A program made the translations under genes and the position numbers. Shown here in pieces: positions 1 through 6,676 of a stretch of 13,676 nucleotides of DNA. The stretch's first letter is position 1. The number at the start of each line of letters is the position of its first letter. The stretch comes from an uncultured Holophagaceae bacterium (GTDB lineage: Bacteria; Acidobacteriota; Holophagae; Holophagales; Holophagaceae), in NCBI GenBank assembly GCA_903890595.1, contig CAITBU010000232.1, positions 1 to 13,676 of the forward strand. The letters run 5' to 3'. A model generated the notes under the pieces. It ran no database searches and was not told where the DNA came from. It saw only the letters and a list, made by a program, of their open reading frames with translations.

Positions 1-709
1 ACACGGCGTTGGCCAGCTGGGCGGCCTGGGCCTCTTCCGCGGCCCGACGGAGGCGGCCCATGCGGTTCAGGATGGTCCAGCCCAGCAGCAGGCCCTGAGT
101 ACCCAGGGCCGTGTAGAGGATGGCCATCCCCGCCGCATTGCTGGCCCACCCCAGGCCCATGGCCCAGAGGGAGGCGGAGCAGATGAGCAGGATCACGGAG
201 CCCAGCGCCAGGGTGGGGGCCGCCTTGTTGCCCTCCCGCTGGGCCTGGAGCGATGCCACGAGGGTGAGGCCCGCCAGGGTGGGGGTCAGGATCCCCAGGA
301 GCCGCTCGGAGAGGAGGTGGGAGGGGTTGTAGGGAATCAGCGCCAGGACGGCCAGGAGCAGGCCCAGGATGGCGACCATGCGCTGCCCGGGGGCCAGGCT
401 CTGGGCGCTGGGAGAGTCGCTGAGCATGGTGGCGCTCAGGCGACCCCAGAGGGCAAAGGTGAGGGCGGCGAAGACCAGGGAGATGGGATCCAGCCAGCCG
501 GTGAGGTGCTCGGGAATGAAGGCCTCGGTGGCCCCGCTGAAGGTCGCTCCGGTGGCGGCTGCACTGAGCAGGTAGAGGCCCCCCAGCTTCAGCATCGGAT
601 CGTTTAGCTGGCGGTGGGCCAGGGTGGCAATCAGGCCGAGGGCCGCCAGCATCCCGACCATGAAGGCCTGGAAGCCCAGGGAAAGGGCCAGGGCAGAGGT
701 GGGGGCCAT
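1..709 (-). CDS. Seven-helix membrane sensor protein, N-terminal part (runs off left edge)
   Basis: Reading the minus strand from an ATG at 709 gives 236 open codons to the window edge, with strongly G/C-biased third positions. I count about seven hydrophobic helices, roughly at residues 7-27, 35-54, 69-88, 106-124, 136-154, 166-186 and 192-212. They are followed by a charged, alanine-rich stretch (LRRAAEEAQAAQLANAV) that looks like the start of a cytoplasmic coiled-coil linker. Seven-helix N termini followed by such a linker are typical of membrane sensors that carry a histidine kinase, GGDEF or similar output domain, so I infer a signalling protein. The output domain is outside the window, so the type cannot be decided. 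The ATG overlaps the tadA stop as TGATG, which implies translational coupling with tadA. No signal peptide or extracellular sensor domain is visible. A plain membrane protein is the alternative. Confidence 0.75.
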   Translation of the reverse strand, partial: MAPTSALALSLGFQAFMVGMLAALGLIATLAHRQLNDPMLKLGGLYLLSAAATGATFSGATEAFIPEHLTGWLDPISLVFAALTFALWGRLSATMLSDSPSAQSLAPGQRMVAILGLLLAVLALIPYNPSHLLSERLLGILTPTLAGLTLVASLQAQREGNKAAPTLALGSVILLICSASLWAMGLGWASNAAGMAILYTALGTQGLLLGWTILNRMGRLRRAAEEAQAAQLANAV

Positions 710-1176
710 CAGGCCTGCCGCCGGCGCTTGAAGAAGCCCTGGAGGAGGTCCCGGCACTCGGCTGCCAGCAGGCCGCCCTCGAAGACGAAGCTGTGGTTCA
801 GCTTGGCGCCCTGGAGGGTGTCCAGCCAGCGGCTGACGCCCACCTTGGGGTCCGAGGCCCCGAAGACCACCCGGTCCACCCGGGCATGGAGCAGGGCCCC
901 GAAGCACATGAGGCAGGGCTCGAGGGTGACGTAGAGGGTGGCGCCGGCGAAGCGGTAGTTGCGGGTCCAGGCCCCAGCGTCGCGCAGGGCCATGACCTCG
1001 GCGTGGGCCGTGGGGTCGTTCTGGCGGATGGGGTGGTTGTGCCCCCGCCCCAGCAGGGCACCCTCGGCCACGAGCACCGCCCCCACGGGCACCTCATCCA
1101 GGCGGTCGGCCTGCTCGGCCTCCTGCAGGGCCAGGCGCATGAAGTGGATGTCGTCGCCACTCCAGAGGGTGGTCAC
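709..1176 (-). CDS. tadA: tRNA-specific adenosine deaminase TadA
   Basis: Product of 155 residues. TadA converts adenosine 34 to inosine in the anticodon of tRNA-Arg(ACG), using zinc in the cytoplasm. The deaminase zinc site is complete: HAE at His58-Glu60 (Glu60 the proton shuttle) and the PCxxC motif with Cys88 and Cys91. The substrate-facing N-terminal helix and the NDPTAHAEV stretch also match the TadA family, whose usual length is about 150-170. I chose the GTG start at 1176 because AGGGAG lies seven bases upstream and the protein then begins just before the conserved first helix (FMRLALQEAEQA). The frame stays open upstream to 1332, but that stretch has poor coding character and would add a hydrophobic tail foreign to TadA. 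The stop overlaps the next gene's ATG. A general cytidine/guanine deaminase is the less likely alternative. Confidence 0.93.
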   Translation of the reverse strand: MTTLWSGDDIHFMRLALQEAEQADRLDEVPVGAVLVAEGALLGRGHNHPIRQNDPTAHAEVMALRDAGAWTRNYRFAGATLYVTLEPCLMCFGALLHARVDRVVFGASDPKVGVSRWLDTLQGAKLNHSFVFEGGLLAAECRDLLQGFFKRRRQA

Positions 1177-1208
1177 AGCGGTTCTCCCTAGGTCAGGCCG
1201 GGTTTCCT

Positions 1209-1237
1209 CTGATAACGAGGAGCGTTCTGAATATAAG
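1209..1237 (+). promoter_or_regulatory. Candidate sigma-70-type promoter for the carA leader
   Basis: CTGATA (1209-1214, four of six matches to TTGACA) is followed after 17 bases by TATAAG (1232-1237, five of six matches to TATAAT). The stretch is AT-rich compared with the surroundings. Transcription would start near 1244, only about nine bases before the leader ORF's ATG, so its Shine-Dalgarno would sit at the very 5' end; an upstream start is also possible. The same AT-rich core read on the other strand (TATATT at 1235-1230) may serve tadA, so the two divergent promoters may overlap. Confidence 0.4.
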
Positions 1238-1252
1238 GAATAAAGGAGAAGT

Positions 1253-1414
1253 ATGACCGAAAACCCCATGGAGAAAAAGGCTGATAGGGCTTTTGGTGGG
1301 TCGCTAGACTCAGAGTTGGCCCTCAGGGCCACTCATTCTCAACGCCCCGCGATGGCCTGGTCCAAGCGGGGTTTTTGCAGGGCACCGGAGGGAGCCACAT
1401 GCATGCGCACCTGA
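1253..1414 (+). CDS. Possible carA leader peptide ORF (53 codons) running through an attenuator
   Basis: ATG at 1253 is preceded by AAAGGAG with four bases of spacing (GAAGT region), a better ribosome binding site than many genes here. The ORF encodes 53 residues with no recognisable domain, begins MTENPMEKKADRAF, and ends with TGA at 1412-1414, which is 16 bases inside carA in another frame. It runs straight through a terminator-like hairpin (1345-1376). In E. coli pyrBI a leader ORF translated through the attenuator prevents the hairpin from forming when UTP is scarce and RNA polymerase pauses. The layout here is alike, so I infer a regulatory leader rather than a functional peptide. Third-position G/C is about two thirds, lower than in the neighbouring genes, so it could also be a chance ORF. 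Confidence 0.4.
   Translation: MTENPMEKKADRAFGGSLDSELALRATHSQRPAMAWSKRGFCRAPEGATCMRT
1317..1331 (+). promoter_or_regulatory. Hairpin upstream of the carA attenuator (possible pause hairpin)
   Basis: TGGCCC (1317-1322) and GGGCCA (1326-1331) form a perfect 6-bp stem with a TCA loop. The right arm's GGCCA (1327-1331) could instead pair with TGGCC at 1353-1357 inside the following terminator hairpin, so the two structures could compete. In pyrBI-type attenuation a pause structure precedes the terminator. Function here is inferred from position only. Confidence 0.35.
1345..1376 (+). terminator. Intrinsic-terminator-like attenuator before carA
   Basis: CCCCGC (1345-1350) pairs with GCGGGG (1366-1371). 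Inside, TGG (1353-1355) can pair with CCA (1362-1364). The second arm runs directly into five T residues (1372-1376), the form of a rho-independent terminator. It ends 22 bases before the carA start codon, so it cannot serve as a terminator of an upstream plus-strand gene: none exists here, and tadA points the other way. That makes a conditional terminator (attenuator) for carA the natural reading. The stem is short (six plus three pairs), so its strength needs measurement. Confidence 0.55.
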
Positions 1415-2478
1415 TCCTCAAGGACGGAACGGTCTTCCGGGGGCGGGCGCCGTTGGGGTTTGGAGGGTCTGGCGAGGCCGTCTTCACCACGTCCATGGCT
1501 GGCTACCAGGAGATCCTCACGGATCCCAGCTTTGCCGGCCAGATGGTCTGCATGACCTTCCCGGAGCAGGGGATCTACGGCATCCACCCCGACCTGGACG
1601 AGGGCACCCGCCCCTGGGCCACGGGCCTCCTCTGCCGTCGCATCACCTGGGTGCCGGACCACCACCGCGCCACCGGGGACCTGCCGGGCTGGCTGAAGCG
1701 GCACCGCATCCCCGTGCTTACCGACCTGGACACCCGGGCCCTCACCCAGCACCTGCGGGATCACGGGGCCCAGCCCTCGCTCATCTGGACCGAGGGGGAC
1801 GGGGACCTGGCGGCGGGTGTGGCCAAGGCCCGAGCCCTGCCGGACATGGTGGGCCAGGCCCTCTGTGCCGAGGTCAGCTGTCGGGAGCGCTACGAGCTGA
1901 ACCCGGGCGGCGCCCTGCGGGTGGCGGTCCTGGACGGTGGCATCAAGAAGAGCATCCTGAACCAGCTGGTGGCTGCGGGCCTGCACCTGGAGGTCTTCCC
2001 CTGGGACGCCCCCGCCACGGAGCTGGCCCACAGCCGCTTCCAGGGGCTGTTCCTGAGCAACGGCCCCGGCGATCCCGGTGCCCTGCCGGCCATGCAGGCA
2101 GAGGTGGCGGCCTGCCTGGGCAAGCTGCCGATCTTCGGCATCTGCCTGGGCCATCAGCTCCTGGGCCACGCCTTCGGGGGCAGCACCTTCAAGCTGAAGT
2201 TCGGTCACCGCGGCGCCAACCAGCCGGTGCACGACCTGATCACCGGCCGGATCGAGATCACCGCCCAGAACCACGGCTTTGCGGTGGATGAGGCCAGCCT
2301 GCCCCCGGACGTGGAAGTGACCCACCGCCACCTCAGCGACGGCACCATCGAGGGCCTGCGGCACAAGAAGCTGCCCGTGTTCAGCCTCCAGCACCACCCC
2401 GAAGCCAGCCCCGGCCCCCACGACGCCCACCCAGCCTTTCAGCGGTTCGTTCGTCTCATTGTAAAAGAGAAGAGATGA
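1399..2478 (+). CDS. carA: Carbamoyl-phosphate synthase small (glutaminase) subunit
   Basis: Product of 359 residues. CarA hydrolyses glutamine and passes ammonia through a tunnel to CarB for carbamoyl phosphate synthesis, feeding arginine and pyrimidine pathways. Residues 1 to about 130 form the CarA-specific N-terminal domain (GYQEILTDPSFAGQ, DTRALTQHLRDHGA). The class I glutamine amidotransferase domain follows, with LSNGPGDP, nucleophile Cys249 in GICLGHQ, and His333/Glu335 in HHPEASPGP. The triad is complete and spaced as in E. coli CarA. I chose ATG 1399 because GGAGGGAG lies just upstream and MHAHLILKDGT matches the family's usual beginning; an upstream TTG (1375) lies within the attenuator T-tract. 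The stop TGA overlaps the next gene's ATG (ATGA). carB normally follows directly but is here separated by an inserted gene. Confidence 0.97.
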   Translation: MHAHLILKDGTVFRGRAPLGFGGSGEAVFTTSMAGYQEILTDPSFAGQMVCMTFPEQGIYGIHPDLDEGTRPWATGLLCRRITWVPDHHRATGDLPGWLKRHRIPVLTDLDTRALTQHLRDHGAQPSLIWTEGDGDLAAGVAKARALPDMVGQALCAEVSCRERYELNPGGALRVAVLDGGIKKSILNQLVAAGLHLEVFPWDAPATELAHSRFQGLFLSNGPGDPGALPAMQAEVAACLGKLPIFGICLGHQLLGHAFGGSTFKLKFGHRGANQPVHDLITGRIEITAQNHGFAVDEASLPPDVEVTHRHLSDGTIEGLRHKKLPVFSLQHHPEASPGPHDAHPAFQRFVRLIVKEKR

Positions 2479-2903
2479 ACCACGAAGACGGGAAGACCAC
2501 GAAGAAGGACGGGTGGAAGGGGACGCTTGATCCCCGGTTGGAGGCCATCGGCACCGTAGTTGTGGACTCGGCTATCCAGGTTCATCGCGAACTGGGTCCC
2601 GGCCTGTTGGAGAGTGCCTACGAGGTCTGTCTGGTTCATGAGTTGCTCCACCGGGGGCTGACTGTGGAGCGCCAGAAGCCCCTTCCCGTGCGTTACCAGG
2701 GTCTAGAGATTGAGGCCGGCTACCGGCTCGATCTGCTGGTGGAAGGCTGTGTGATTGTCGAACTCAAGGCGGTGGAGGAGCTCACCAAGATTCACCACGC
2801 CCAGATCCTGACGTATCTGAAACTCTCGGGCCACAGGCTGGGGTTTCTGATCAACTTCAACGCGGTCCCCCTGAAAAATGGGATCCGCCGCCTGGTTAAT
2901 TGA
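2475..2903 (+). CDS. GxxExxY family protein (PD-(D/E)XK nuclease-like)
   Basis: Product of 142 residues. The family signature is present as Gly43-Glu46-Tyr49 in GPGLLESAY. A PD-(D/E)XK-type core follows: Asp86 in YRLDLLV, then Glu96 and Lys98 in IVELKAV, with Gln110 in AQILTYLK. These families share a restriction-endonuclease-like fold; the biological role of GxxExxY proteins is not established as far as I know, so I claim nuclease-like fold only. The first 13 residues (MNHEDGKTTKKDG) are encoded by a terminal inverted repeat, not by a conserved domain; the folded part starts near LDPRLEAIG. The ATG overlaps the carA stop. Codon use (GTA, GTT, CGT, TTG, GAT) is less G/C-biased than in carA and carB, consistent with arrival from elsewhere. 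The gene sits in an operon where it has no metabolic role. Confidence 0.9.
   Translation: MNHEDGKTTKKDGWKGTLDPRLEAIGTVVVDSAIQVHRELGPGLLESAYEVCLVHELLHRGLTVERQKPLPVRYQGLEIEAGYRLDLLVEGCVIVELKAVEELTKIHHAQILTYLKLSGHRLGFLINFNAVPLKNGIRRLVN
2479..2506 (+). repeat. Left terminal inverted repeat of the GxxExxY element
   Basis: This 28-bp arm is the reverse complement of 2910-2937 except for one base (G2490). It contains the 10-mer ACCACGAAGA twice, at 2479-2488 and 2496-2505, a 17-bp period. It overlaps the last base or so of the carA stop codon region and encodes the N terminus of the GxxExxY protein. Confidence 0.9.
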
Positions 2904-2909
2904 CCTTTT

Positions 2910-2937
2910 TTCTTCGTGGTCTTCCTGTCTTCGTGGT
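2910..2937 (-). repeat. Right terminal inverted repeat of the GxxExxY element
   Basis: Reverse complement of the left arm with one mismatch (position 2926). It carries the 10-mer TCTTCGTGGT at 2911-2920 and 2928-2937, the same 17-bp period as the left arm. It lies just after the GxxExxY stop codon and directly upstream of carB. Its outer end, GTGGTGA, is the only Shine-Dalgarno-like sequence in front of carB. Confidence 0.9.
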
Positions 2938-2945
2938 GAACACTC

Positions 2946-5900
2946 ATGCCCAAGCGAACGGATCTGAAGTGTGTGCTGGTGCTGGGGTCGGGTCCGATCC
3001 AGATCGGGCAGGCCTGCGAGTTTGACTACTCGGGGACGCAGGCGCTGAAGGCGCTGCGGGAGGAGGGCATCCGCACGGTGCTGCTGAACTCCAACCCGGC
3101 GTCGATCATGACGGACCCGGGCCGCGCCGATGCCACCTACATCGAGCCCCTCACCCTGTCGGTGCTGGAGAAGGTGCTGGAGGCCGAGAAGCCCGACGCC
3201 ATCCTGCCCACGGTGGGCGGCCAGACGGCCCTCAACCTGGCCATGGAGGCCCACGAGAGCGGTCTCCTCGCACGCACCGGCGTGCAGCTCATCGGCGCCC
3301 AGCCCGAGGCCATCAAGCGCGGCGAGGACCGCCAGCTGTTCAAGGCGCTCATGGACACCCTGGGCCTGGAGACCTGCCGCGGCGGCTTTGCCCACAACAT
3401 GGGCGAGGCCCGGGACCTGCTCAAGATCACGGGCTTTCCCGCCATCATCCGCCCCAGCTTCACCCTGGGTGGCAGCGGCGGTGGCATCGCCTACAACGTG
3501 GACGAGTTCGAGACCGTGGTGGGCCGGGGCCTGGACCTGAGCCCCACCAAGCAGGTGCTCATCGAGGAGAGCATCCTGGGCTGGAAGGAGTTCGAGCTGG
3601 AGGTGGTGCGCGACCTGGACGACAACGTCGAGGTGATCTGCTCCATCGAGAACTTCGACCCCATGGGCGTCCACACCGGCGACAGCATCACGGTGGCTCC
3701 GGCCCTGACCCTCACGGACCCCGAGTACCAGCGCATGCGGGACGCCTCGCTGGCGGTCATCCGCGCCGTGGGCGTCGAGACCGGCGGCTCCAACATCCAG
3801 TTCGCCCTGGAGCCTGAGACCAGCCGGATCATCGTCATCGAGATGAACCCCCGGGTGAGCCGCAGCTCGGCCCTGGCGTCCAAGGCCACGGGCTTCCCCA
3901 TCGCCTGGGTGGCCACCAAGCTGGCCCTGGGCTACCGCCTGTGGGAGCTGCCCAACACCATCACCCGCATGACCAAGGCCGCCTTCGAGCCGGTGCTGGA
4001 CTACGTGGTGGTGAAGATCCCCCGCTTCACCTTCGAGAAGTTCCCCCAGGCCGAGAAGGTCCTGGGCACGCAGATGAAGAGCGTCGGCGAGGTCATGAGC
4101 CTGGGCCGCAGCTTCCAGGAGGCCCTGCAGAAGGCGGTGCGGTCGCTGGAGGAGGGCCACCTGGGTGTGTCCGGGGCCCTGGAGGGCAAGCTCGACCTGG
4201 GCCGCCTCAAGGAGCACCTGATCACGCCGGGCCCCCAGCGCCTGTTCTGGGTCTATCACGCCCTCAAGGCGGGGCACAGCGTGGAGGAGATCCACCGCCT
4301 CACGAAGATCACCCCCTGGTTCCTGCGGGAGATCGAGGAGATCGTCGTGCTGGAGGGGCGCCTCCGGAGCTTCCCCGTGGATCGCCTGCCGGAGGAGCTG
4401 CTGGAGAAGGCCAAGCGCGCCGGGTTTGGCGACTCCCAGATCGCCGTGTTCTGTTCGGGCACGGAGGCCGAGGTGGCGGAGCGCCGCGGGGCCCTGGGCC
4501 TGCACCCGGTCTACAAGCGGGTGGACACCTGCGCCGGCGAGTTCCAGGCCGAGACGCCCTACCTCTACGGCACCTGGGAGTCCGGGGAGAACGCCAGCGA
4601 GGCGCCGCCCACAGACCGCCCCAAGGCGATCGTCCTGGGCAGCGGCCCCAACCGCATCGGGCAGGGCGTCGAGTTCGACTGCTGCTGCGTGCAGGCGGTG
4701 GAGGCCATCCGCGCCAGCGGGGTGGAGGCCATCCTCATCAACTGCAACCCCGAGACCGTGAGCACGGACTTCGACACCAGCGACCGCCTCTACTTCGAGC
4801 CCCTCACCTACGAGCACGTGAAGGCCGTCGTCGATCGGGAGGCCGCGGGCGGCCACCTGCTGGGGGTCTTCGCCCAGTTCGGCGGCCAGACGCCGCTGAA
4901 GCTGGCCGGGCCTCTGGATGCCGCCGGTGTGAAGCTGCTGGGCACTCCTCTGCGGGCCATCCTGGATGCGGAGGACCGCGAGCGCTTCGGTCAGGTGCTG
5001 GGTCGTCTCGGCATCCCAGCGCCGGCCTGGGGCATGGCCACCAGCTTTGCGCAGGCCCTCGAGGTGGCCCGCCGCCTGGCCTACCCGGTGATGGTGCGGC
5101 CCAGCTTCGTCCTGGGTGGCCGCGCCATGGCCGTGGTCTTCGACGATGCGGGCCTGGAGAAGTACATGCGGGAGGCCGTGGCCGTCAGCGACGATCAGCC
5201 CGTGCTGCTGGACCGGTTCCTGGATGGCGCCCTGGAGCTGGACATCGACGTGGTGTGCGACGGCGAGGAGGTGGCCATCGCGGGCCTGCTGGCCCACATC
5301 GAGGAAGCGGGCATCCACAGCGGGGACAGCTATGCGGTCATCCCGGCTCTGGGCGTGCCCGAGTCGGTGCTGGCCACCGTGCGTGACCACGCCCGCCGCC
5401 TGGCCCTCGATATCGGTGTGCGGGGCCTCATGAACCTGCAGTTCGCCGTGAAGGATGGCGTCGCCTACTGCCTGGAGGCCAACCCCCGGGCCAGCCGTAC
5501 CGTGCCCTTCGTGAGCAAAGCCACGGGCGTGGACTGGGCCGGCGTCGCCGCCCGCGTGGGCCTGGGCCAGACTCTGAAGATGCAGGGCATCACGGACGGC
5601 GTCGCCCGGGCGGTGTCGGTGAAGGGCGTGGTCTTCCCCTTTGGCAAGTTCCCCGGTGTGGACCCGGTCCTCGGGCCCGAGATGAAGAGCACCGGCGAGG
5701 TCATGGGCATCGGCGAGACCTTCGGCGAGGCCTACGCCAAGGCGCTGCTGGCGGCGGGCATCCCTCTGCCGCTGTCGGGCACGGTGTTCCTCACGGTCAA
5801 CGACGCAGACAAGGCCCGCCTGCCGGAGCTGGCGCAGAAGCTGGCGGCCCTGGGCTTCGGTCTCTGTGCCACCGACGGCACGGCCCGGGCCCTGGAGGCC

Positions 5901-6164
5901 GTGGGCCTCAAGGTGCGCCGCATCTACAAGGTGAACGAGGGTCGCCCCAACGCCGTGGATCTCCTGAAGAACGGCGAGGTGCAGTGGGTCATCAACACGC
6001 CCCTGGGCCGGGATGCCTTCTTCGACGAGAGCTCCATTCGCCGCGAGGCCCTGCGCCTGAAGATCCCCTGCATCACGAACCTGAGTGCCGCCCTGGCCGC
6101 CTGCGAAGCCGTGGAGACCCTTAGGGGCGACATGACCGTAAGAGCCATCCAGAGCCTGGCTTGA
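2946..6164 (+). CDS. carB: Carbamoyl-phosphate synthase large subunit
   Basis: Product of 1072 residues, almost exactly the length of E. coli CarB. CarB uses bicarbonate, ammonia from CarA and two ATP to make carbamoyl phosphate. It has two homologous ATP-grasp halves. The first starts with LGSGPIQIGQACEFDYSGTQ and has RPSFTLGGSGGG and EMNPRVSRSSALASKATG. The second starts with LGSGPNRIGQGVEFD (about residue 562) and has RPSFVLGGRAM and EANPRASRTVPFVSKATG. The oligomerisation domain lies between. The C-terminal MGS-like allosteric domain (about 935-1072) retains ATDGTA, NEGRPNAVD, KNGE and INTP, the region that binds effectors such as UMP or ornithine in E. coli. The start ATG 2946 is preceded by GGTGA six bases upstream, which belongs to the inverted repeat of the inserted element. 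The coding sequence is intact. No pyrB or argF is nearby. Confidence 0.98.
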   Translation: MPKRTDLKCVLVLGSGPIQIGQACEFDYSGTQALKALREEGIRTVLLNSNPASIMTDPGRADATYIEPLTLSVLEKVLEAEKPDAILPTVGGQTALNLAMEAHESGLLARTGVQLIGAQPEAIKRGEDRQLFKALMDTLGLETCRGGFAHNMGEARDLLKITGFPAIIRPSFTLGGSGGGIAYNVDEFETVVGRGLDLSPTKQVLIEESILGWKEFELEVVRDLDDNVEVICSIENFDPMGVHTGDSITVAPALTLTDPEYQRMRDASLAVIRAVGVETGGSNIQFALEPETSRIIVIEMNPRVSRSSALASKATGFPIAWVATKLALGYRLWELPNTITRMTKAAFEPVLDYVVVKIPRFTFEKFPQAEKVLGTQMKSVGEVMSLGRSFQEALQKAVRSLEEGHLGVSGALEGKLDLGRLKEHLITPGPQRLFWVYHALKAGHSVEEIHRLTKITPWFLREIEEIVVLEGRLRSFPVDRLPEELLEKAKRAGFGDSQIAVFCSGTEAEVAERRGALGLHPVYKRVDTCAGEFQAETPYLYGTWESGENASEAPPTDRPKAIVLGSGPNRIGQGVEFDCCCVQAVEAIRASGVEAILINCNPETVSTDFDTSDRLYFEPLTYEHVKAVVDREAAGGHLLGVFAQFGGQTPLKLAGPLDAAGVKLLGTPLRAILDAEDRERFGQVLGRLGIPAPAWGMATSFAQALEVARRLAYPVMVRPSFVLGGRAMAVVFDDAGLEKYMREAVAVSDDQPVLLDRFLDGALELDIDVVCDGEEVAIAGLLAHIEEAGIHSGDSYAVIPALGVPESVLATVRDHARRLALDIGVRGLMNLQFAVKDGVAYCLEANPRASRTVPFVSKATGVDWAGVAARVGLGQTLKMQGITDGVARAVSVKGVVFPFGKFPGVDPVLGPEMKSTGEVMGIGETFGEAYAKALLAAGIPLPLSGTVFLTVNDADKARLPELAQKLAALGFGLCATDGTARALEAVGLKVRRIYKVNEGRPNAVDLLKNGEVQWVINTPLGRDAFFDESSIRREALRLKIPCITNLSAALAACEAVETLRGDMTVRAIQSLA

Positions 6165-6195
6165 GGGGTTCGTCCTCTCACAGGCGCTGCGGCTG

Positions 6196-6235
6196 AGGAG
6201 AATCCTGGCGGATTCTCCTGGGGGCCCTGCGGGCC
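6196..6235 (+). repeat. Pair of hairpins after carB
   Basis: AGGAGAATCC (6196-6205) and GGATTCTCCT (6210-6219) form a perfect 10-bp stem with a TGGC loop. GGCCC (6223-6227) and GGGCC (6231-6235) form a second small stem right after it. No T-tract follows, so this is not a classical intrinsic terminator. It could stabilise the carB 3' end, act with Rho, or be a REP-like repeat. The remaining bases up to 6268 are AT-rich (GGATAATTAAATTGAATT) and may hold a promoter for the next gene, but I see no convincing -35 box. Confidence 0.6.
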
Positions 6236-6268
6236 ATTCATGGATAATTAAATTGAATTGGAGTTTCT

Positions 6269-6676
6269 ATGAGCGCTTCTGTCGGTGACCGTGTTCAGGC
6301 CTTCCTGGCTTGTGATTCTTTTGCGGTGGTGGGGGCCAGCGTGGATCGGTCGAAGTATGGCAACAAAGTGCTGCGCTGCTACATTCAGCACGGCCGGACG
6401 GTGCATCCCATCAACCCTCGGGCCGACGAAGTGGAAGGGCTGAAGTCCTACGCCTCCCTGGCGGCGCTCCCCGCGCCGGTGCCGGCGATCTCCGTCATCA
6501 CGCCCCCGGCCATCACCGAGCAGGTGGTGCGCGATGCCGCCGCGGCGGGCGTGCAGCATGTCTGGATGCAGCCCGGCGCCGAGAGCGCCGCCGCCATCCG
6601 GGCCGCAGAAGAGCTTGGCCTTTCGGTCATTGCGGGGGGGCCGTGTCTGCTGGTGGTGCTGGGTTATCGCGACTGA
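6269..6676 (+). CDS. CoA-binding domain protein, YccU type
   Basis: Product of 135 residues, a single Rossmann-like CoA-binding domain of the size of the small YccU/COG1832 proteins. Motifs seen: FAVVGASVDRSKYGNKVL near the N terminus (nucleotide-binding glycine loop and strand-helix), VHPINPRADEVEGLKSYASL (residues about 45-65), ISVITPPAITEQVV (about 74-87) and VWMQPGAES (about 98-106). The last two are the typical conserved strands of the family. The same fold forms the N-terminal domain of succinyl-CoA synthetase alpha, but the catalytic histidine domain is absent. The cellular role of these proteins is unsettled. ATG 6269 has TTGGAG five bases upstream. It stands alone, downstream of carB, and its TGA lies within the first palindrome of the cluster that separates it from the converging minus-strand genes. 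Confidence 0.88.
   Translation: MSASVGDRVQAFLACDSFAVVGASVDRSKYGNKVLRCYIQHGRTVHPINPRADEVEGLKSYASLAALPAPVPAISVITPPAITEQVVRDAAAAGVQHVWMQPGAESAAAIRAAEELGLSVIAGGPCLLVVLGYRD

Larger units (their letters stand above)
2476..2940 (+). mobile_element. Small element with terminal inverted repeats inserted between carA and carB
   Basis: A segment of about 465 bp holds only the GxxExxY gene and is bounded by near-perfect 28-bp inverted repeats (27/28 matches). TGAA occurs immediately outside or at both ends (2476-2479 and 2937-2940), which could be a 4-bp target duplication, though four bases may match by chance. There is no transposase and no other ORF, so mobilisation would have to be by the encoded protein or in trans. 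I recall GxxExxY genes in many genomes being flanked by CACGAAG-rich repeats, which agrees with this picture. Mobility itself is inferred; comparing the carA-carB junction in relatives would settle it. Confidence 0.6.

Noticed and set aside
120..607. Plus-strand ORFs of 68-96 codons at the left end
   Set aside because: They lie opposite the minus-strand membrane protein, whose frame has clear hydrophobic helices and better codon bias.
1177..1332. Upstream extension of tadA by 52 residues
   Set aside because: The extension passes through the carA promoter and leader region, lacks codon bias, and does not belong to the TadA fold; GTG 1176 has a good ribosome binding site.
2476..2940. TGAA as proven 4-bp target-site duplication of the element
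   Set aside because: Four bases may match by chance, and one of them can also be counted in the inverted repeat; kept only as a possibility without an empty site for comparison.
3941..5386. Plus-strand 481-codon frame inside carB
   Set aside because: Shifted reading of carB, Gly/Arg/Pro-rich without any motif; carB has full-length family match in its own frame.
2703..5390. Long minus-strand open frame (895 codons) opposite carB
   Set aside because: It is antisense to an unmistakable carB and has the His/Gln/Leu/Gly-rich composition typical of shadow frames in GC-rich genes. The same holds for the 363-codon frame opposite carA (1339-2430).
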